Shown here: one piece after another, positions 6,013 through 10,225 of the stretch
How positions within the stretch are numbered: position 1 is the first letter of the stretch
How the letters are laid out: each line of letters begins with the position of its first letter
Source: an uncultured Variovorax sp.
Lineage (GTDB): Bacteria > Pseudomonadota > Gammaproteobacteria > Burkholderiales > Burkholderiaceae_C
Assembly: GCA_903872875.1 (NCBI GenBank)
Contig: CAIQMJ010000464.1
Location: forward strand, 1 to 10,225
Direction of reading: 5' to 3'
Length of the DNA stretch: 10,225 nucleotides
The notes under the pieces: generated by a model
Told to the model about the DNA's origin: nothing
Seen by the model: only the letters and a program-made list of their open reading frames with translations
Database searches by the model: none
Translations under genes and position numbers: made by a program

Positions 6013-6978
6013 ATGGCGCTCCGCAAGATGCTTTGTTGGATGCTCGCAACCGTTGTTGCCTCATCCGTCCACGCCGCCGACTGGAAACCCGACCGACCAA
6101 TCAAGCTCACTGTCCCATATGCCGCCGGCGGTTCGGCGGACCTCGTGGCCCGGGTGCTGGCGGACAAGCTTCAGGCACGGCTCGGACAGCCTGTGATCAT
6201 CGAAAACAGGCCGGGCGCAGGGACTGTGGTCGGCGCTGTGTCCGTCGCGAAGGCACCGGCAGACGGATACAACCTTCTGTTCGCGACCTCCTCGACGATG
6301 AGCATCGTGCCTCTGGTCCAGAAGCAGCTCCCCTACACGCCTTCACAGTTCGTCCCGGTCGCCGCCATCATGTCGATGCCTTTCATGCTCGACGTCCCCA
6401 AGGATCTGCCGGTCGACTCCCTGAAGGATCTTGCAGCTTTGGCACGTACCAGGCCGGGCGTCCTGAATTACGGCACGCTCGGCAACGGAAGCTCCAACCA
6501 TGTGCTGGGCGCCCTGCTCTCCAAGGCCGCAGGCGAGTCCATGGTCTCGGTGCATTACACGGGCGCGGGGCAGGCACTCACGGCGCTCCTGCGCGGGGAC
6601 ATCCAGGTGTACTTCGACGGAATTCCGACTTCCATTCATCGGGTATCCGGAGGCGAATACAAGGGATTGGCCGTCACGAGCAAATCTCGCGCTGCGAGCG
6701 CGCCGCAGGTGCCGACGGTGTACGAGCAGGGATTTCCCGAGCTGGGGCTGTCGGTGTGGTACGGGCTTGTGGCACCCTCCGGCCTGCCTCGGCAGATCGT
6801 CTCGACCCTCAACGCCGCGGTGCAAGCGGCAGTGGCAGATAGCCAAGTATCGGCACTGATCACCAGGGACGGATCCCAGCCCCTGATGCTGGATCCATCC
6901 AGCTTTCAGGCACTCATCGACCAAGACGCAACGGCCTGGCGCGAAGCTTTCGCGACGCTGAAGCTCAAACTCGATTGA
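6013..6978 (+). CDS. Bug/TctC-family periplasmic tripartite tricarboxylate receptor
   Basis: This 321-residue secreted solute receptor belongs to the Bug (TctC-like) family, which is greatly expanded in Betaproteobacteria and binds carboxylates or related compounds in the periplasm. A Sec signal peptide is clear: MALRK, a hydrophobic core, then a likely cut after SVHA at residue 21. The mature protein shows family hallmarks: DRPIKLTVPYAAGGSAD (27-43), ENRPGAGTVVG (64-74) and PADGYNLLFAT. The ATG at 6013 was chosen because GGAAAG is six bases upstream and the signal peptide begins there. No TctA or TctB membrane partner is encoded in the window, which is common for orphan Bug receptors; it may share a transporter encoded elsewhere or act in sensing. 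Placement between the dioxygenase and ThDP genes suggests it captures the compound that they process. Confidence 0.93.
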   Translation: MALRKMLCWMLATVVASSVHAADWKPDRPIKLTVPYAAGGSADLVARVLADKLQARLGQPVIIENRPGAGTVVGAVSVAKAPADGYNLLFATSSTMSIVPLVQKQLPYTPSQFVPVAAIMSMPFMLDVPKDLPVDSLKDLAALARTRPGVLNYGTLGNGSSNHVLGALLSKAAGESMVSVHYTGAGQALTALLRGDIQVYFDGIPTSIHRVSGGEYKGLAVTSKSRAASAPQVPTVYEQGFPELGLSVWYGLVAPSGLPRQIVSTLNAAVQAAVADSQVSALITRDGSQPLMLDPSSFQALIDQDATAWREAFATLKLKLD

Positions 6979-6994
6979 GTGAAGGAACCACGTC

Positions 6995-8572
6995 ATGGAA
7001 CAGGCTCCCGCCAGCGGCGCGCAAACCCTTCTCGAGACGCTGGTCCAGGCTGGCGTCACCACCTGCTTCGGCAATCCAGGCACGAGCGAAGTGCACTTCA
7101 TTCACGGTCTGGACGCCGTACCCGCCATGCGCTGCGTGCTCGCACTTGCGGAAAACGTAGCGACGGGCGCTGCTGACGGTTTCGCACGCATGTCGGGCGC
7201 TACCGCCGCCACGCTCCTGCATTGCGGCCCCGGCCTCGCGAATGGGCTGGCCAACCTTCACAACGCGCGCAAGGCACGTACATCGATCGTCAACATCGTC
7301 GGCGATCAAGCCCAGTTTCATGGATACCTCGATCCGCCGCTGGCGTCGAATGCCGAAGCGTTCGCCCAGACGGTTTCAAACTGGACGCGCCGCAGCAATT
7401 CATCGCTCACAGTAGGCGCCGATGCAGCTGCCGCCATCGCACAGGCGCGATTTGGCGGAGGAGCAATCGCAACGCTGATCCTCCCTTCCGACGTTTGCTG
7501 GGGGACGGGCGGGCCGATCGCTATTTCTCCTCCCGCGCCTCCTCGCAACGTGGTCGGTGAAGACGCGATCAAGGCTGCCCGCGACTTGCTGTGCGGAAGC
7601 AAGCGAACCGCGATCATCCTCGGTGACGATGCGTTGAACGAACGGTGCCTGCGGCTGGCGCATGCGGTTGGAGCGAAGAGCGGTGCGCGGGTGCTCGCGC
7701 ACAGCTTCATCCGGCGCGTCGAGCGAGGCGGGGACCGCCTCGCCATCGGCCGGGTCCCTTACGCAGTGGCGCCGGCACGGGCGATGTTTGCAGACATCGA
7801 GGCCATCGTCCTGGTAGGCGCCGGACGGCCCGTCTTTGCGTTTGCCGGCCCCGACGGATTGAGCGGACCCGAGGCAGAAGGAACGCAATTCATCGCCCTC
7901 GGCAGCCCGGGCGACGATGTGGAGGCGGCGCTGGACATGCTCTGCAATCGTCTGGGGGCAGAGCCCGAAGGCACCAACGCCATGCCCCGCGCCGCGGGTC
8001 ATCGCGAGGTTGCCAAGGGTCCGATCACGCCAGATGCGTTCGGCCAGTCCTTGGCTGCCCTGCTCCCGCATGACGCGATCGTCGTGGATGAGGGCATCAG
8101 CTTTGGTCGTTCCGTCTTCGCTGCGACGCAACACGCCCCACGGCACGACTGGCTTCAGCTTACCGGCGGCGCTATCGGCTGCGGCATGCCTTTGGCTATC
8201 GGAGCGGCCATTGCCGCACCCCGGCGACGCGTCATCACCTTGCAAGCCGACGGCTCGGGGCTCTATTCCGTGCAGGCGCTCTGGACCCAAGCCCGCGAGC
8301 GGCTCGACGTCACGACCATCGTGTTCTCGAACCGAAGCTATGAAATCCTCTTCAATGAAACGCGGCGCATGGGACTGACCCCAGGGGCAAGCGCCGAGCG
8401 CATGTTCTCGCTGGACGATCCCGCAATGGATTGGGTCAAGTTGGCCAATGGCTTCGGCGTAGAGGCGGCCTCTGCAGCCAGCATGGAAGAACTGAACGAT
8501 TTGCTTGCCTCGGCATTGACTCGGTCCGGACCGTTTTTGATCGAGCTCCTGCTGGGGCCGAGGCGCAGTTAG
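6995..8572 (+). CDS. ThDP-dependent enzyme, benzoylformate decarboxylase / acetolactate synthase-like
   Basis: This 525-residue cytoplasmic enzyme has the three-domain ThDP fold: pyrimidine-binding domain (about 5-175), central domain (185-320) and pyrophosphate-binding domain (345-520). Glu53 in LALAENVATGAADGFAR is the conserved activating Glu. The cofactor motif is ADGSG (418-422) with Asp419 and, 27 residues later, Asn446 (FSNRSYEI) as metal ligands; the first Gly of the usual GDG is Ala. Resemblance to benzoylformate decarboxylase includes GNPGTSE (the catalytic Ser position is Thr30) and His76 in LLHCGPG at the position of its active-site His. Such relatives are often labelled acetolactate synthase, but no regulatory subunit gene adjoins and the context is catabolic. 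It begins 16 bp after the receptor stop with GAAGGAA as binding site, so it is co-transcribed. Likely cleaves or decarboxylates a 2-oxo acid; the substrate is unknown. Confidence 0.88.
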   Translation: MEQAPASGAQTLLETLVQAGVTTCFGNPGTSEVHFIHGLDAVPAMRCVLALAENVATGAADGFARMSGATAATLLHCGPGLANGLANLHNARKARTSIVNIVGDQAQFHGYLDPPLASNAEAFAQTVSNWTRRSNSSLTVGADAAAAIAQARFGGGAIATLILPSDVCWGTGGPIAISPPAPPRNVVGEDAIKAARDLLCGSKRTAIILGDDALNERCLRLAHAVGAKSGARVLAHSFIRRVERGGDRLAIGRVPYAVAPARAMFADIEAIVLVGAGRPVFAFAGPDGLSGPEAEGTQFIALGSPGDDVEAALDMLCNRLGAEPEGTNAMPRAAGHREVAKGPITPDAFGQSLAALLPHDAIVVDEGISFGRSVFAATQHAPRHDWLQLTGGAIGCGMPLAIGAAIAAPRRRVITLQADGSGLYSVQALWTQARERLDVTTIVFSNRSYEILFNETRRMGLTPGASAERMFSLDDPAMDWVKLANGFGVEAASAASMEELNDLLASALTRSGPFLIELLLGPRRS

Positions 8573-8602
8573 CAAATGCCGCCGCTCGGCGCGATTCCGC
8601 TC

Positions 8603-8625
8603 TGCGTACCGCGCAACCGGACGCA
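8603..8625 (+). terminator. Terminator-like hairpin after the ThDP gene
   Basis: TGCGT-a-CCG (8603-8611) pairs with CGG-ACGCA (8618-8625) around a 6-base loop, eight pairs with a single bulged A. It begins 31 bp after the ThDP enzyme stop and is followed by TCGTTTC, a short, impure T-run. This is the best candidate for the 3' end of the three-gene operon. Confidence 0.38.
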
Positions 8626-8798
8626 TCGTTTCACTGCCGAGATTCGATTTACCTGAGCGCGGTTGTCCTATTAACGGCTCATGCCAGTTGCGACACATTG
8701 AGCCAATGGTGAGAAGCTCAGCCCTTTCAGTGCGCGCCCAGTGGTCGAGTGTCAGGTGTTCCCTGTACTTCATCTTCGCCCCGAGCCTTGGCGCGCTG

Positions 8799-8837
8799 GC
8801 CGGTTGCCAGGACAGTCATGACTTGGCAATGACCGGC
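8799..8837. repeat. Inverted repeat, 11 pairs with a 3-base bulge and a palindromic loop
   Basis: GCCGGT-TGCCA (8799-8809) pairs with TGGCA-ATG-ACCGGC (8824-8837). The loop between the arms contains the perfect 10-base palindrome AGTCATGACT (8814-8823). This is more symmetry than expected by chance in so short a space. It lies in a gene-free stretch and has no T-run. Confidence 0.5.
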
Positions 8838-8852
8838 TGCCTGCCGCTACGG

Positions 8853-8877
8853 GTGCCAGCACAGGTGGTGCTGGTAC
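8853..8877. repeat. Inverted repeat, 10-bp stem with 5-base loop
   Basis: GTGCCAGCAC (8853-8862) pairs with GTGCTGGTAC (8868-8877), with one G-T wobble, around AGGTG. It is 15 bp from the preceding inverted repeat. It could be a structured RNA element or the end of a decayed element. It lies about 170 bp past the stop of the minus-strand lyase gene and has no T-tract, so an intrinsic terminator is unlikely. Confidence 0.5.
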
Positions 8878-9045
8878 AGGAGGCAGGGTTGTACACGGTG
8901 GGCGACTCGAAGATACCGGTGCTCGAGACGCATCCTCGCGACGCTGTCAATGATGGCTAAATGGGCGGTCGACGGCTTGCTGGCGGCGACCGGCACCACG
9001 TTGATTGCGAGCGCGTGAATGGCTATCGAAGGCCGCATCGTCGAC

Positions 9046-10225
9046 TCAGTACCGAGCGGTCAGTCCGCTTCGTACCACGCGCCCAGAAGCGGCTTTTCTC
9101 GCAGTCTCCAGGGACGCAGCCAGGTCGTCCAGGTATTGGCCCACGACCGGTTCATGTGTCAGGTTGAGCATGTGATGCAATCCATCGGGACTGGTGACAT
9201 AGCCAGGTACCCAGCCGCGCCTTGACAACTCCGCGCCAATGGCCGCGAAGTCATGCTCCGGCGAGCCATAGGCCAGGATAGAGAGTTGCGGGTCGCCGAA
9301 CGTCGCGAGACCCAGGTCGGCAGCACCGGCCTGCAACTTCAAGCGCGTCGCCAGCACGCGCCTGGCAATTCGCCGATACCCTTCCTCGCCGAGATAGTTC
9401 ATGACGGCCCACGCCGCTGCAATGGCGCCCCCGGCGCGGGTACCGACGAGCGTGTTGGTGAAGTACTGGCCGCGAGGCCATTTGTCGAAATACCAACCCA
9501 TGCCCGCGAACCCATCGGCGTCCCGGAAGAACAGCGTCGAAGCGCCCTTGGCCGCGTAGCCATACTTGTGGAGATCGGCCGATATCGAGGTCACCCCCGG
9601 AACGGTGAAGTCCCAATCCGGCAATTGCACGCCGAGCTGCCGGGCAAACGGCGCAAAGTATCCGCCCACACAGGCATCGACGTGCATCCAGATGCCCTGC
9701 GCGCTGGCAATGGAGGCGATCTCGCCGATCGGATCCACAACGCCATGTGGAAACGCGGGGGCCGAACCAACGATCATCACGGTATTGGGTGTGATGGCCC
9801 TCCCGATGGCCTCGGGATCGGCGGTGAAGTCCGCCCGCAACGGCGTGCGCACCGCCTCCAGTCCCATGAAGTGTGCAGCCTTGTCAAACGCCGGATGCGC
9901 GCTTTCCGCCATCACAATGCGTGGCAAGCCGATGCCTGGCCGACGCTGGCGCGCCTGGTCGCGTGCAGCCTTCACCGCGAGGAAGATGCTTTCTGTGCCG
10001 CCCGTCGTCATGGCACCTCGCGCCAGTGCACCGCCGTGCAGCAAACCGAGCCCCATGCTCACGACTTCGGACTCGAAGCGCTCAAGACTGCCGAAAGCAC
10101 GAAGACCCAGGCCGTTCTCCGAGAAGTACATGAGATAGGCCTGCTTCGCTACATCGACAACGTCATCGCCCGCGTAGTGGATGAACATCGGTACGCGGCC
10201 ACCACGCCAATCCACGTCGTTCTTG
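9046..10225 (-). CDS. PLP-dependent lyase/decarboxylase, sphingosine-1-phosphate lyase-like, N-terminus outside window
   Basis: The frame is open to the right edge; the visible 393 residues lack the true start. A GTG at 10215 is in frame, but the codons before it (Lys-Asn-Asp) continue the family pattern leading into VDWRGGR, so it is internal. Counting from that GTG: TTGGTESIFLAVKAAR (71-86) binds cofactor phosphate, His107 (ESAHPAF) should stack on the PLP ring, Asp180 (MHVDACVGGYFAPF) contacts the pyridine nitrogen, and Lys217 (SADLHKYGYAAKGAS) forms the Schiff base. VGSAPAFPHGVVDPI closely resembles sphingosine-1-phosphate lyase, an aldehyde-releasing lyase of the group II decarboxylase fold; bacterial relatives also include tyrosine, aspartate and glutamate decarboxylases. 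No membrane anchor is visible in this part. It converges on the ThDP operon and probably belongs to a different transcription unit. Fold and cofactor are secure; the substrate is not. Confidence 0.88.
   Translation of the reverse strand, partial: KNDVDWRGGRVPMFIHYAGDDVVDVAKQAYLMYFSENGLGLRAFGSLERFESEVVSMGLGLLHGGALARGAMTTGGTESIFLAVKAARDQARQRRPGIGLPRIVMAESAHPAFDKAAHFMGLEAVRTPLRADFTADPEAIGRAITPNTVMIVGSAPAFPHGVVDPIGEIASIASAQGIWMHVDACVGGYFAPFARQLGVQLPDWDFTVPGVTSISADLHKYGYAAKGASTLFFRDADGFAGMGWYFDKWPRGQYFTNTLVGTRAGGAIAAAWAVMNYLGEEGYRRIARRVLATRLKLQAGAADLGLATFGDPQLSILAYGSPEHDFAAIGAELSRRGWVPGYVTSPDGLHHMLNLTHEPVVGQYLDDLAASLETARKAASGRVVRSGLTARY

Larger units (their letters stand above)
8626..9045. other. 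Gene-poor stretch between convergent genes, with repeats
   Basis: No frame here convinced me. A plus frame at 8688-8960 (90 codons) and minus frames at 8847-9038 and starting at 8773 lack good ribosome binding sites and match no family I recognise. The first is rich in Ser, Cys and Arg like a random frame. The stretch contains two strong inverted repeats annotated separately. It may be remnant DNA of an old insertion, a regulatory RNA or simply 3' spacer; the sequence does not decide. Confidence 0.4.

Noticed and set aside
7400..8773. A 457-codon minus-strand frame opposite the ThDP gene, starting in the gene-poor stretch at 8773.
   Set aside because: Most of it is antisense to a well-supported enzyme. 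The first 67 codons, in the spacer, have no recognisable motif and only a weak ribosome binding site.
8688..8960. A 90-codon plus-strand frame in the spacer after the ThDP gene.
   Set aside because: No ribosome binding site, no family motif, and its end overlaps the inverted-repeat cluster. It could be a relic but cannot be supported as a gene.
10213..10215. GTG as the start of the PLP-dependent enzyme.
   Set aside because: The frame stays open to the window edge, the preceding codons fit the family pattern, and no ribosome binding site is visible, so the gene is treated as cut by the edge.

Overview
The window is GC-rich chromosomal DNA in a style typical of Betaproteobacteria, most likely the order Burkholderiales (Bordetella, Achromobacter or Variovorax type). 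The orphan periplasmic tricarboxylate-type receptor of the Bug family, the LysR regulator divergent from a small catabolic operon, and the third-position GC bias all point that way. This placement is inferred from gene content; there is no rRNA or other marker gene. No tRNA, rRNA, CRISPR array or intact mobile element was seen.

Left part (1-3148, minus strand). The edge cuts a small membrane protein of the PQ-loop (SemiSWEET-like) type. A 34-codon reading frame with a strong ribosome binding site precedes it and overlaps its start by four bases. Further upstream on the same strand is a two-component pair: a NarL-type response regulator followed by a large 7-TM sensor histidine kinase, joined by a GTGA stop/start overlap. 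The regulator diverges from a plus-strand gene. The short gap between them holds a perfect 11-bp inverted repeat.

Middle part (3196-4769). A leaderless NlpC/P60-like cysteine hydrolase on the plus strand converges on a LysR-type regulator on the minus strand, with a hairpin between their stops.

Centre-right (4842-8572). Divergent from the LysR gene are three plus-strand genes that probably form one operon: an isopenicillin-N-synthase-like Fe(II)/2-oxoglutarate dioxygenase, a Bug/TctC periplasmic solute receptor with a signal peptide, and a thiamine-diphosphate enzyme of the benzoylformate decarboxylase/acetolactate synthase superfamily. This looks like an uptake-and-degradation cassette for an organic acid: receptor for capture, dioxygenase for oxidation, ThDP enzyme for cleavage or decarboxylation of a 2-oxo acid, and LysR protein as ligand sensor. 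The substrate cannot be read from the sequence. This cluster is the best candidate for an undescribed pathway.

Right part (8573-10225). About 470 bp without a convincing gene carries a terminator-like hairpin and a cluster of inverted repeats. It is followed by the 3' part of a minus-strand PLP-dependent lyase/decarboxylase resembling sphingosine-1-phosphate lyase, whose start lies beyond the window.
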